A DNA stretch of 33,164 bases from Lentisphaeria bacterium. Its GTDB lineage: Bacteria > Verrucomicrobiota > Lentisphaeria > Victivallales > Victivallaceae. A model generated the notes under the pieces. That model searched no databases. It was not told the origin of the DNA and saw nothing but the letters and a program-made list of their open reading frames with translations. Location: contig JAFSYV010000362.1 in the NCBI GenBank assembly GCA_017443585.1, positions 1-33,164 on the forward strand, read 5' to 3'. Below, one piece after another: positions 25,490 through 33,164 of this stretch (position 1 is its first letter; the number at the start of each line of letters is the position of its first letter). The position numbers and the translations under genes are program-made.

Positions 25490-27177
25490 GACTTCCTCCT
25501 TGCGGCAAGGAACTGTTCCAGCATGAGGAGCGCCAGCGCGCCCGCGATGAAGAACATGGTCCACAGTTTGCGGCTCAGGTTCTGTTCCAGTTCCGTCAGC
25601 TTGCAGCGCCGCAGGGAGGTCCGGCAGGACGTCAGGTCCGAAAGGACCGTCACCGCCGGGTTGACCGCCGCAAGTCCGCTTCCCGAAGGGGCGGAAAAGC
25701 GGTAGAGGCCGGGCCGGTTCACTTTCAGGGCGATCCTGCCTCCCGCCCCCGTCAGTTCCAGATCCCCTTCCGGGCCCTTGCAGGCGACCTTTTCCTCACT
25801 CTTCCCGGTGCGGAATACGAGAGTGTCGCCCGCGTGGTACATCCGGTGTTCCGGCCCCGGCCGCAGGGCCCGGAACCGGGCGGCCAGATTGCAGAAAAGC
25901 CCCGGCCAGAAGGGCAGCGAAGTCACGTTCGAGTGGGGGAATGAGAGGTTGAAATGGATCCGGCAGGAGCACGGGCCGGTCTTTTCCTCCGAGATGACGG
26001 GCGCCTGGGAGGAAAAGAGGATCCCCCGGCCCGGCAGGGCGATCTCGCCGAATCGGCTCCAGGCAAGTCCGCTCGTCGAAAGGCCCCGTGCGAGGGGCGA
26101 GTGGTTTTCCAGCGCGGGCGCGAGCTCCTCCCCCGCAACCGTCTTCCCCTGATGAAAGATGACCTTGCTTTTCCCTTTTCCCTTCCGGGGATCCCCGGTG
26201 AAGAGCACTTCGGGAAGGGCCGAGCCCGCAGCCGGGCGGAAATCGGGATCGTTCCGGAGCACCAGCTCCAGAGCCCGTTCCGCCGGGACGGGGAGATTTT
26301 CGAGCGCATAGGTGACGGGGGCCGTGTCTTCGGGCAGGAGCCGCGCGGTGTCGTCGAAACCCAGCAGGTCCCCCGGCGTCTTCAAGGCGACGGTGACGGG
26401 CCCGCGGGCATCGGGACAGCCGAAGCGGAACAGTTTGCGTTCGCCGCCTCCGATGGTGAAGGTCCGACGCAGAAAGTTCCCCGCCCGCAGCTCGGACTTG
26501 AGGGCTCCGGAGGAAAAATTCTGCACTTCGATCAGGGCCCGGCCGTCGGCGTACCGGGCGTTGACGATGGCCAGATTGGGGCCGGGGATCCCTGCGCTCA
26601 GGCAGGTGACGCCGGGGAGCTCCCCGGCGAGGGGACGGTCGGTCACCACGATGACTTCGCTTCCCGGACAGCGCATCTTTGCCAGGGCGATGGCCTGCTC
26701 GGCCCGGAATTCGGGCTCATCCCCGCGCCAGAGCTTCTTCAGATCGGGATCGGGCCCCTGCACGTTCAGCGCTTCCGTCGCCGTTCCGCTCCGGAACCAC
26801 ATGATCTTTCTGCCGGGGAAGGTCTTCAAGTACCGGGCGAGCATTTCTTTCGCCCGCAGCCGCACGGCGGGAGTCATGGCGTAACTGTCGTTCAGGATCA
26901 CCGCCGCGGGGGGAAAACGGTCCTTACCGACGGTGAAGAACGCGGCCCCGGCGCAGGCCAGGAGCACGAGCGCCGCCGCCAGCAGAAAGAAGCCCAACGG
27001 CGGACACTTCAAAAGGAACCGGGGCGAACCGCTCGCCTCGCCGGAGGAACTCCCCCACAGGAAGAGGGCGGAAGTGAAGAAGGGCTTCGCCTTCCGGCGG
27101 AAAAGGTAGATGAGCAGCAGCACCGGCACGGCGGGCAGGAAAAGGAAAAAGAGCGGTGTGAGCCATCCCCAGATCAT
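25486..27177 (-). CDS. BatA-like membrane protein with N-terminal double-helix domain
   Basis: A protein of about 563 residues. The N-terminus (MIWGWLTPLFFLFLPAVPVLLLIYLF, then a basic loop RRKAKPFFTSALFLW and a second helix at about 57-77) is the BatA/aerotolerance-regulator N-terminal module. The body is a degenerate VWA-like domain (AVILNDSYAMTPAVRLRAKEML, VIVVTDRP) and a long beta-rich extracytoplasmic region. A final membrane helix precedes ARRKS at the C-terminus. In place of a full MIDAS it has NDSYAM, so the VWA metal site has lost its first Asp. The ATG overlaps the stop of the DUF58 gene by four bases and has GGGAGGG about nine bases before it. It probably forms a membrane complex with the VWA protein encoded after it. 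Confidence 0.85.
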   Translation of the reverse strand: MIWGWLTPLFFLFLPAVPVLLLIYLFRRKAKPFFTSALFLWGSSSGEASGSPRFLLKCPPLGFFLLAAALVLLACAGAAFFTVGKDRFPPAAVILNDSYAMTPAVRLRAKEMLARYLKTFPGRKIMWFRSGTATEALNVQGPDPDLKKLWRGDEPEFRAEQAIALAKMRCPGSEVIVVTDRPLAGELPGVTCLSAGIPGPNLAIVNARYADGRALIEVQNFSSGALKSELRAGNFLRRTFTIGGGERKLFRFGCPDARGPVTVALKTPGDLLGFDDTARLLPEDTAPVTYALENLPVPAERALELVLRNDPDFRPAAGSALPEVLFTGDPRKGKGKSKVIFHQGKTVAGEELAPALENHSPLARGLSTSGLAWSRFGEIALPGRGILFSSQAPVISEEKTGPCSCRIHFNLSFPHSNVTSLPFWPGLFCNLAARFRALRPGPEHRMYHAGDTLVFRTGKSEEKVACKGPEGDLELTGAGGRIALKVNRPGLYRFSAPSGSGLAAVNPAVTVLSDLTSCRTSLRRCKLTELEQNLSRKLWTMFFIAGALALLMLEQFLAARRKS

Positions 27178-28043
27178 TGCAGAAGCCCTCCCCGGCAGAA
27201 AGGCGTCATGTCCCAGCTCCCTGTCAGCTGCGCGGCATCGAACGTGAAGAAGAGGGCCTGATACGAGGAACAGCTTTCCTCCCATTTCCTCCTGAAGTTT
27301 TCCAGATTGTTCCGATAGCGGCGCAGCAGCTCTTCACCGGCTTCGATGCCTTTTTCCTCCTCCGTTTCCGGATCGGTCAAAGTCACCAGCCCGGAGAGGG
27401 CGGGATCCAGTTCCTCGTGACCCAGGAGCTGGATCACCGCCGCCGCGCCGGGGGCGAGGAGCCGGAGCACCTTTTCGGGGAGCTCCTCGAAGAGCAGGTC
27501 GCTGATGAGGATGCGCATCCCCTGCCGGAAAAATCCCGGCGCCGCGAGATTCAGGGTCTCCGGGGGATTGCTCCGGGAGCCCGTGTCGGGCAGTTCCCAC
27601 GTGGGGGGATCGGCGGCGGGCTCGATTTTCCGCACTTCGTCGTGGAGCGCCCAGACGTGGAGCGAGAAGCCGGAAGCCGCCGCACTGCGGGCGAAGACCG
27701 CTCCCAGCCCCGCCGCCGCTTCCATCTTGTGGTAGAAGGACATGGAGTCCGAACAGTCCAGGATCAGATCGCAGCGGGGATCGGTCTCCCGCGCGAACTG
27801 CCGCACCATCAGCTGGTCGTTCCGGGCGAAGAGACGCCAGTCCACGCGGCGCAGTTCGTCCCCTTCGCGGTAGGCCCGGTAGTCGGCGAACTCCGTGGCG
27901 CCGCCGGCCTGGCGGCCCGTCCGGCGGCCGTCGAAACTGCCGGGGCAGACGGGAGGCGTCAGCTTCAATCCGGAGCATTTCGTCAGCGCGGCATTTATGG
28001 CTTGGGTCAACTCTTTTCTCATGATGGAAACATAAGATAGCAC
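27174..28043 (-). CDS. DUF58 domain protein
   Basis: A protein of about 289 residues with the DUF58 core: GRQAGGATEFADYRAYREGDELRRVDWRLFARNDQLMVRQFARE, then a VWA-like segment LILDCSDSMSF with an intact DxSxS. DUF58 proteins usually work with a MoxR-type AAA ATPase and Bat proteins; the two Bat/VWA genes follow directly, but no MoxR gene is present in the window. Start choice is uncertain: the GTG at 28043 has GAG seven bases before it, whereas the ATG at 28022 has no clear ribosome site but begins exactly where the family's N-terminus is expected. The gene starts 15 bases after the GT2 stop and ends overlapping the BatA-like start. Confidence 0.88.
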   Translation of the reverse strand: MLSYVSIMRKELTQAINAALTKCSGLKLTPPVCPGSFDGRRTGRQAGGATEFADYRAYREGDELRRVDWRLFARNDQLMVRQFARETDPRCDLILDCSDSMSFYHKMEAAAGLGAVFARSAAASGFSLHVWALHDEVRKIEPAADPPTWELPDTGSRSNPPETLNLAAPGFFRQGMRILISDLLFEELPEKVLRLLAPGAAAVIQLLGHEELDPALSGLVTLTDPETEEEKGIEAGEELLRRYRNNLENFRRKWEESCSSYQALFFTFDAAQLTGSWDMTPFCRGGLLQ

Positions 28044-28058
28044 CTGAACGCTCTTTTT

Positions 28059-29120
28059 TCAAGCGTCGCAGAAGTGGAGAAAACGCAGCGTCTTGAGACC
28101 GTCGAACCAGACGTGGAAGGCCCGGAGCCGTCTTCCCGGCGGCGTGTTCCGGCGGACCCCCGGCCAGACTGCGAAGAAGCGCTCCTTTTGCAGGAAGGCG
28201 TCTTCCGGCAGGGCCGGGGCGTCGCAGTCGAGGGCATCTTCCGAAAGGGCGGCCAAGAGGAGCCGGAGCCGGGCGAAGGCGGCGTCGGAAATTTCCGGCA
28301 GAAACTTCCCCTCCATCAGCTCCCGGACCGCCCGGCCCGTGCCGAAGGGCGTCCGGCAAGAGAGCCGCGGCGAGGGGTAGACCAGCACTTTGGGGAGCCG
28401 GGCCACGCCCGCCGTCTTTGCCAGCTCCTGAAGAAAATAAAAATCTTCGCCGGCCCGCCGCACCTTCATGCCGCCGCACCGGATATAGGCTTCACCCCTC
28501 ACGGCGAAGGCCGATCCCACCGAATGGAAGGCGTAGGGGGAGCCGCACTCTTCCAGACGGTCCACGTACCGGTCGAGGTAGGCTTCGTAGCGCCGGATGG
28601 CCGCTTCCTGTTCCGGCGTCTCCCCGGTCCTGTGGCGGTAGCCGATGGTGACGCCGCCCGCCTTGTTTCCGGCGAGGAATTCGGCCGTTTCCGCGAAATA
28701 GTCCGGTTCCACCGTGGTGTCCGCGTCGAGGGAAAAGAGGAGCGCGTCGGGGACCGCTTCGCAAGGGAGGTTTTGCAGGAAGGAATCCATGCCCAGTTTG
28801 CGGGCCGCGCCCACGCCCCCTTCCAGATCGGGGGCGTAGAGAAAGAGGAGGTTTTCGAAGCCGAATTCCCCCGATTCGAGCCGCTTCAGCAGTTTCGATG
28901 ACTCCGCCGGGTCTTCCCCGCGGGGGAAATTGACCACGAGCAGCACAGAGGTGGAAAAGGGGGCCCTTCCGGCCGCGATCTTCAGGGAAGAAAGCGTTTC
29001 GCCGATGCAGGCGTTCTCGTTGTAGCAGGGGATCACCGCGCAGACGCGGCAGCCGGAAGGAATCCGCAGCGCGGGCGCGGGGTGGCGTCGTCGGTACTTC
29101 TCTATGTCACGGACGGTCAA
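28059..29120 (-). CDS. Glycosyltransferase family 2 protein
   Basis: A 353-residue GT-A-type glycosyltransferase: CAVIPCYNENACIGETLSSL at about 27-46, the DxD-type FSLDADTTVEPDY, and GGMKVRRAGEDFYFLQEL, where ED is the likely catalytic base segment. There are no membrane helices, so it acts in the cytoplasm, possibly at the membrane surface. The N-terminus is a TTG whose reading frame overlaps the end of gpsA by 14 bases. No good ribosome site is seen, so translation probably depends on the upstream gene. No in-frame ATG is available before the GT2 core, which supports the TTG. The sugar and acceptor are unknown. Confidence 0.85.
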   Translation of the reverse strand: MTVRDIEKYRRRHPAPALRIPSGCRVCAVIPCYNENACIGETLSSLKIAAGRAPFSTSVLLVVNFPRGEDPAESSKLLKRLESGEFGFENLLFLYAPDLEGGVGAARKLGMDSFLQNLPCEAVPDALLFSLDADTTVEPDYFAETAEFLAGNKAGGVTIGYRHRTGETPEQEAAIRRYEAYLDRYVDRLEECGSPYAFHSVGSAFAVRGEAYIRCGGMKVRRAGEDFYFLQELAKTAGVARLPKVLVYPSPRLSCRTPFGTGRAVRELMEGKFLPEISDAAFARLRLLLAALSEDALDCDAPALPEDAFLQKERFFAVWPGVRRNTPPGRRLRAFHVWFDGLKTLRFLHFCDA

Positions 29121-30147
29121 GGATGAACTTTTCCCAGGGGATTTCCAGCTTGGCGCCGTGGTGGATGACCGCGTCGAGGGTCAGGAGCAGCGGATAATCC
29201 GCCAGATCGGCCTTGCCCTGGGCGGCCAGCTTGCGCAGGCTGTCGGACATGGCCTTGGCGATGGCCACGGACTCCAGCGTGACCCCCGCGAGGACCTCTT
29301 TCGCCTGGGCGTAGGATTTCCCCCGGCCCAGCAGGATCCCCAGCTTGCGGGTGCGGCCGCCGAAGACGGTGACGTAGAGGTCTCCCGCCGCCAGCATGAT
29401 CGCGTCGGGGTCTCCCCCCATCAGCTTCAGCAGACGGCCCGTTTCGCGGACGCTTTCGCCGAAGAGCGCCGCCTGGGGATTGTACTTTTCCTGTCCGCCC
29501 AGGCCCACGATCATCTCGTTGGCGCCGATGGCCGTGGAGACGGCGGCGGCGAAGACGTTTTTCATGGCCACGGCGGTTTCCACGCCCCGGATGTCCGTGG
29601 AACAGCTGATATGGTAGTAATCGGTCGCGAGACAGTTGCGGAGCGTACGGAGTGTTTCGAACTCCTTCCCGCAGAAGGTGACGCAGGTGTGGCGACGGTC
29701 CGCCAGCTCATAGCTGGTGCAGGGCCCGCCCACGGCGTTGAAGGAGATGCTGCGCGTTTTGTCCCGGCGCGTCAGGTATTCGGGGAACGTTTCGGGGATC
29801 CCTTCTTCCGTTTCCCGCAGCCCCTTGGTGATGGAAAGGACCACCGCCTTTTCCGGCAGCCGGGGCAGGATGTAATCCGCGAACCACTCCACGCCGAAAC
29901 TGCTGACGCCGCCGATGAAGAAGTCGGTTCCCTCCATGGCGGCGGGAAGATCTTCGATCTGGAAATAGCGGATCCCCGGAGGCAGCGTCCGCTTCATGTT
30001 GGCGTGGCAGTCGTCTTTCTTCAGCCTTTCGACGATCTCCCGGTCGAGGGGAGTCCCCACGATGCGCACTTCGTGCCCGTTGTCCCGGAGCGGAAAACTC
30101 ATGGCCGACCCCATCATGCCGGCGCCGATGATCGTGAATACACTCAT
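29107..30147 (-). CDS. gpsA: NAD(P)H-dependent glycerol-3-phosphate dehydrogenase
   Basis: Reduces dihydroxyacetone phosphate to sn-glycerol 3-phosphate for phospholipid synthesis. The 346 residues contain the dinucleotide motif IIGAGMMGSAMS (GxGxxG at 8-13), SITKGL with K108, GGPCTSYELA in place of the usual GPSxAxE segment, and VAMKNVFAAAVSTAIGANE with the catalytic-type K196. The C-terminal helical domain has GDLYVTVFGGRTRKLGILLGRG, which matches the family's GDL..T..s..sRN..fG segment. AGGTG lies five bases before the ATG. It follows the AMMECR1 gene by three bases and its end overlaps the GT2 start, so it is embedded in the Rnf-led operon. Confidence 0.93.
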   Translation of the reverse strand: MSVFTIIGAGMMGSAMSFPLRDNGHEVRIVGTPLDREIVERLKKDDCHANMKRTLPPGIRYFQIEDLPAAMEGTDFFIGGVSSFGVEWFADYILPRLPEKAVVLSITKGLRETEEGIPETFPEYLTRRDKTRSISFNAVGGPCTSYELADRRHTCVTFCGKEFETLRTLRNCLATDYYHISCSTDIRGVETAVAMKNVFAAAVSTAIGANEMIVGLGGQEKYNPQAALFGESVRETGRLLKLMGGDPDAIMLAAGDLYVTVFGGRTRKLGILLGRGKSYAQAKEVLAGVTLESVAIAKAMSDSLRKLAAQGKADLADYPLLLTLDAVIHHGAKLEIPWEKFILDRP

Positions 30148-30150
30148 GGT

Positions 30151-30699
30151 TCACCTGAAAATTTCGGTTTTGAAGACGAAAAACGCCGCATCCTTGCTCT
30201 TCCAGGCATTGCTCTGGAATCCGGCTTTGCGGGCGAGGAAATCCAACGTGGTTTCCCGGTCCCAGCCCTGTTCCGTCGCCACCTGGGGCAGGAAGAGGGC
30301 CCGGCGGCCGAAAAGGGAGAGAATGATCCCGTGTTCGCCGGGGACGAAGTGTTCCGGGCCGGGAATGGGCTCCGGCGGGCCCATGATCGAAAGTTCCAGC
30401 TCCGTCCGGGGAAATTCATCCGCGGAAAGCGGCTGGAATCTGGGGTCGCCGAAGGCCGCGTTCAGGGCGTTCCGGCGGAGATTCGCCCCCAGCGTCTCGA
30501 AGGGCTCCACACTGCCGATGCACCCCCGGAGCCCGCCGTCGAGCTGCAAGGTGACGAAACAGCTCCCCGGAGCGTCGAGGGCGGGGATGTTTTCGGGCAG
30601 AGCCGGCGGGGCCGTGCCCGCCAGTTCCGCGCCGATGACCGCCCGTGCGAAGATGCACAGGGCCCGGCCTTCGGCGGGGGATATGGGAAACTCCGGCAC
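30151..30699 (-). CDS. AMMECR1 domain protein (AmmeMemoRadiSam system protein A)
   Basis: A 182-residue single-domain protein with the AMMECR1 hallmark GLRGCIGSVEPFETL (around 56-70), preceded by CFVTLQLDGG and followed by DPRFQPLSADEFPRTELELSIM, GILSLFGRRALFLPQVA-like strands and TTLDFLARKAGF near the end. Bacterial members are often found with a Memo-like protein and a radical SAM protein (AmmeMemoRadiSam); neither is in the window. The biochemical role is not established. It starts with GTG, and GGAGG lies ten bases before it, inside the end of rnfE, whose stop is two bases upstream. It is coupled to gpsA downstream by a three-base gap. Confidence 0.93.
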   Translation of the reverse strand: MPEFPISPAEGRALCIFARAVIGAELAGTAPPALPENIPALDAPGSCFVTLQLDGGLRGCIGSVEPFETLGANLRRNALNAAFGDPRFQPLSADEFPRTELELSIMGPPEPIPGPEHFVPGEHGIILSLFGRRALFLPQVATEQGWDRETTLDFLARKAGFQSNAWKSKDAAFFVFKTEIFR

Positions 30700-30701
30700 C
30701 T

Positions 30702-31379
30702 TTACTTATCCTCCAAGTTGCAGATGCTGCAGTTGTGGCAGTCCAGCCCGGCGGGGGGAACGTAAAGTTTCCCGGCCTTGATGGCCGCCCGGCGGGCGAA
30801 GTAGTTCTTCGCCGCGAGAATGATCCCCACGATGATGAAGGCTCCGGGAGCCGCCGACATCAGCAGGAAATCGGTGGTCCACGCGGTGATGATCTTCACT
30901 TCGAAGATGGAGCCCGAACCCAGGAATTCCCGGAGCGCGCCCAGCATGGTCAACGCCAGGGTGAACCCCAGCCCCATGCCGATGCCGTCGAAAACGGAGC
31001 GCACGGGGCCGTGCTTCGAGGCGAAGGCTTCGGCCCGGCCCAGCACGATGCAGTTGACCACGATCAGGGGGATGAAGATGCCCAGGGCGTTGTAGATGGC
31101 CGCGGGCGCGTAGGCTTTCATCAGCATGTCGATGACCGTCACGAAGGTGGCGATGACCACGATGTAGACGGGGATCCGGATCTTTTTGGGCACGATGCCC
31201 GCGATGCACGAGATCACCAGATTGCTGCCGCAGAGCACGCACATGGTGGCGATGCCCATGGCGAAGCCGTTGGCGGCGGAACTGGTGGTGGCCAGCGTGG
31301 GGCAGGTCCCCAGCAGCAGCACCAGAACGGGGTTTTCCTTCCACAGCCCCCGGATCAGATCCTTGATGGCGTCCTTCAT
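30702..31379 (-). CDS. rnfE: Rnf electron transport complex subunit E
   Basis: A 225-residue integral membrane subunit with six helices. ENPVLVLLLGTCPTLATTSSAANG carries C26 and IVVNCIVLGRAEAFAS carries C110, the positions that ligate the membrane [2Fe-2S] cluster shared with RnfA. The Rnf complex couples ferredoxin:NAD transfer to Na+ or H+ movement across the cytoplasmic membrane. The C-terminal tail ends DCHNCSICNLEDK, giving an extra CxxCxxC. NqrD is the close relative, but the neighbouring RnfD- and RnfG-type genes favour Rnf. The ATG overlaps the rnfG stop (TAATG). The next gene is AMMECR1, not rnfA, so rnfA must lie elsewhere, perhaps upstream as in the rsxABCDGE order. Confidence 0.93.
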   Translation of the reverse strand: MKDAIKDLIRGLWKENPVLVLLLGTCPTLATTSSAANGFAMGIATMCVLCGSNLVISCIAGIVPKKIRIPVYIVVIATFVTVIDMLMKAYAPAAIYNALGIFIPLIVVNCIVLGRAEAFASKHGPVRSVFDGIGMGLGFTLALTMLGALREFLGSGSIFEVKIITAWTTDFLLMSAAPGAFIIVGIILAAKNYFARRAAIKAGKLYVPPAGLDCHNCSICNLEDK

Positions 31380-32044
31380 TATTTGCCTCCCTTCAGAAAT
31401 TCAGCTTTGTGCGCGGCGAGGGTTTTGCCCGCCTCGGAGACCGCGTTCAGCACGGCTCGCGAGGTGATGGTGGCGCCGGTGACGAAGTCGAAATCGCCGC
31501 CGTCCCGTTTGACCTTCCAGGAAGCCGCCGCCGGAACGGTCTTGCCTTTGAACTGGTCCAGCCTCGGATTGGGGGGCAGTCCCGCCGGGGCGGGCTCGAA
31601 GAAGTTGAAGATGGTCTTGCGGAATTTGCGCTCGCAGACCTTGCTCCCCAGACCGGGGGTCTCCTTGTGCGAAGTCACCAGCACGGCCGTGATCGTTCCC
31701 TCCGGGGTGAATCCCGCCATGATCTCCACGGGGCCGCCGTAGCCGTCGGGCGAAGCGGTCTTCACGGCGAAACCCGTGACTTTGCCCTTCTGCCGGAAAG
31801 GCATGATCTCGGCCTTCCAGCCCGCGGGCGTCCCGAACTTTTTCGCCTCCTTGTCGGGCGCGTTGTCGAAGTCGGGCAGCGCGAGCTGCTTCAGCGACAG
31901 CTGCATGGTCTTTTTCTTCATTTCGGCGATGGGCTTGGCGGTCAGCTGCGAGACCAGCGCCAGCACCAGCGCGGAGATCAGGGCCGTGATGCCGAGAAAG
32001 ACCCCCAGCACCACCACGTTTTCGTTTTCACGGAGATTTTTCAT
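31379..32044 (-). CDS. rnfG: Rnf electron transport complex subunit G (FMN-binding)
   Basis: A 221-residue protein with one N-terminal membrane helix (about 10-33) and an FMN-binding domain outside the membrane. HKETPGLGSKV (127-137) and FVTGATITSRAV contain the family marks; T192 of TGAT is the expected site of covalent FMN attached by a phosphoester bond (by family knowledge, via the ApbE flavin transferase, not seen here). It passes electrons between RnfD and the other redox centres. AAGGAGG lies nine bases before the ATG, and the rnfD stop is one base upstream; its own stop overlaps the rnfE start. Confidence 0.94.
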   Translation of the reverse strand: MKNLRENENVVVLGVFLGITALISALVLALVSQLTAKPIAEMKKKTMQLSLKQLALPDFDNAPDKEAKKFGTPAGWKAEIMPFRQKGKVTGFAVKTASPDGYGGPVEIMAGFTPEGTITAVLVTSHKETPGLGSKVCERKFRKTIFNFFEPAPAGLPPNPRLDQFKGKTVPAAASWKVKRDGGDFDFVTGATITSRAVLNAVSEAGKTLAAHKAEFLKGGK

Positions 32045-32045
32045 T

Positions 32046-33164
32046 TCACTTCGCCTCCTTGCGCGCCACGCAGCCGAAGGGCTTTCTGGTGCACCAGCGG
32101 TCGATGAGGGGCACCAGCGCGTTCATGAAGAGGATGGAAAAACTGACTCCTTCGGGGTAATTCCCCCAGATCCGGATGACCGAGGTGATGATCCCGCAGC
32201 CGCAGGCGAAGACCACGCAGCCCCAGTTGGTGATGGGAGAGGTCACCATGTCGGTGGCCATGAAGATCGCGCCGAGGAGCAGTCCGCCCGTGAGGAGATG
32301 GAAGAGGGGCGGCGGCGTCACGCCGGGGAAGAAGCAGTTGATCACCCCCGTGACGATGCAGACCGTTCCCGCGAAGCAGACGGGGACCCGCCAGTTGATG
32401 AGCTTGAAGATCAGCAGCAGCACGAAGCCCAGCAGCAATGCCGGGACGCAGGTCTCGCCGATGCATCCGGGCCGGACGCCGAGGAAGTAGGCTTTGAGCT
32501 GCGCCGGCGTGTTGACGCTGTCGAAATTGCGCATGGCCCGGGCGGCGGCCTGACGGCTCTTTTTCGCGTCCAGGACTTTGGGCGTGGCGGACATGATGCT
32601 CAGGGGAGTGGCGCAGGTGACGCCGTCGAGCTTGCCTTCCTTCACCTTCGGCATGGCCGAAGCGCCGAAGAAGACTTCGGCCTGAGGATAGCTCTTGTCC
32701 ATGCCGCGGGGCGGGGTCCACATGGTCATGGCGGCGGGGAGCGCGATGAGGAGCCCCACACGGGCCACGATGGCGGGGTTGAAGGGGTTGCAGCCCAGAC
32801 CGCCGAAGACCTGCTTGGCCAGCCAGATGGCGAGAAAAGCGCCGATGACGGGCACGTAAAGAGGAATGGCGGGAGGCAGGTTCAGGGCGAGGATGATGCC
32901 GGTGACGGCGGCGCTCAGGTCGCCTATGGCGGGCATGACGGGCCGTTTGGCCAGCGCGCACCAGAGCGCTTCCGCCGCCACGCAGGCGACGGTGGTGATC
33001 AGGATGACCACGGCGGCGCGGGTCCCGAAAAGCCAGATCCCGGCGGCGACGGCGGGGAGCAGGGCGATGATGACCTTGAGCATGATCCCCCGGACATTTT
33101 CACCGGCGGAAAGGTGGGGCGAACTGCTCAGGACCAGTTTTTCTCCGGAAGGAAGCCGGAGCTC
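32046..33164 (-). CDS. rnfD: Rnf electron transport complex subunit D, 5' end cut by window
   Basis: The minus-strand reading frame is open to the right edge (372 codons plus stop). The first visible residues, LVLSSSPHLSAGENVRGIM (about 10-28), are the conserved RnfD N-terminus, so the ATG at 33083 is internal and only a few residues are missing. The protein has about nine to ten membrane helices, with FGGLGCNPFNPAIVARV and the C-terminal NYPEGVSFSILFMNALVPLIDRW typical of RnfD. The flavinylation motif reads DGVTCATPL, with Cys where SGAT/TGAT proteins have Gly; the expected FMN-bearing Thr is the last T of TCAT (about 186 of the visible chain). It leads a chain of tightly spaced genes that extends to the VWA gene. 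rnfB, rnfC and rnfA are not in the window. Confidence 0.93.
   Translation of the reverse strand, partial: ELRLPSGEKLVLSSSPHLSAGENVRGIMLKVIIALLPAVAAGIWLFGTRAAVVILITTVACVAAEALWCALAKRPVMPAIGDLSAAVTGIILALNLPPAIPLYVPVIGAFLAIWLAKQVFGGLGCNPFNPAIVARVGLLIALPAAMTMWTPPRGMDKSYPQAEVFFGASAMPKVKEGKLDGVTCATPLSIMSATPKVLDAKKSRQAAARAMRNFDSVNTPAQLKAYFLGVRPGCIGETCVPALLLGFVLLLIFKLINWRVPVCFAGTVCIVTGVINCFFPGVTPPPLFHLLTGGLLLGAIFMATDMVTSPITNWGCVVFACGCGIITSVIRIWGNYPEGVSFSILFMNALVPLIDRWCTRKPFGCVARKEAK

Noticed and set aside
33081-33083. ATG at 33083 as the start of rnfD
   Set aside because: The frame continues upstream with LVLSSSPHL, the conserved RnfD N-terminus, so this Met is internal and the true start is outside the window.

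Overview
The window is a GC-rich bacterial chromosome segment, densely coding on both strands, with no rRNA, tRNA, CRISPR array, transposase or integrase visible. The gene mix suggests a member of the Lentisphaerota (Victivallales-like) or a close relative in the PVC group. The pointers are a LacI regulator / pseudopilin / glycoside hydrolase operon, an H-X9-DG pseudopilin with the [23 protein letters not shown]-type helix, a large secreted DUF4838-type protein, and Gfo/Idh/MocA plus sugar isomerase pairs. This is an inference from family knowledge, not a database result.

Layout. (1) 1-3352, minus strand: a sugar-utilisation operon of lacI-type regulator, pseudopilin-like protein and GH2 beta-glycosidase (runs off the left edge). 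A sigma-70-type promoter is followed directly by a perfect 18-bp palindrome that is probably the repressor's own operator. (2) 3436-6438, minus: a monocistronic secreted DUF4838 protein with carbohydrate-binding modules. (3) 6512-11710, plus: serA, a hypothetical gene and a PurL-type FGAM synthase, with a hairpin after serA. The serA promoter diverges from that of the DUF4838 gene. (4) 11736-18660, plus: a chain of sigma-70 family factor, tRNA-dihydrouridine synthase, O-antigen-ligase-like protein and GT-C-type glycosyltransferase, the last three starts each overlapping the previous stop as ATGA, then a secreted DUF4139-like protein. (5) 18677-22767, plus: Gfo/Idh/MocA oxidoreductase, sugar isomerase/epimerase, a rhomboid-like membrane protein that appears to lack the catalytic histidine, and cysS. 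(6) 22772-33164, minus: a nine-gene chain, nearly all joined by overlaps or gaps of a few bases. It runs rnfD (runs off the right edge), rnfG, rnfE, AMMECR1 (AmmeMemoRadiSam A), gpsA, GT2 glycosyltransferase, DUF58 protein, BatA-like protein and a double-VWA protein.

Four putative promoters share the form TTGNNN-N17-TAWATT, which helps fix starts and operon boundaries. The most interesting points are the self-contained LacI operator/promoter, the fusion of an Rnf electron-transport operon with an AMMECR1 gene and a DUF58/BatA/VWA module that has no MoxR ATPase in sight, the degenerate rhomboid next to cysS, and the unknown protein coupled to purL.
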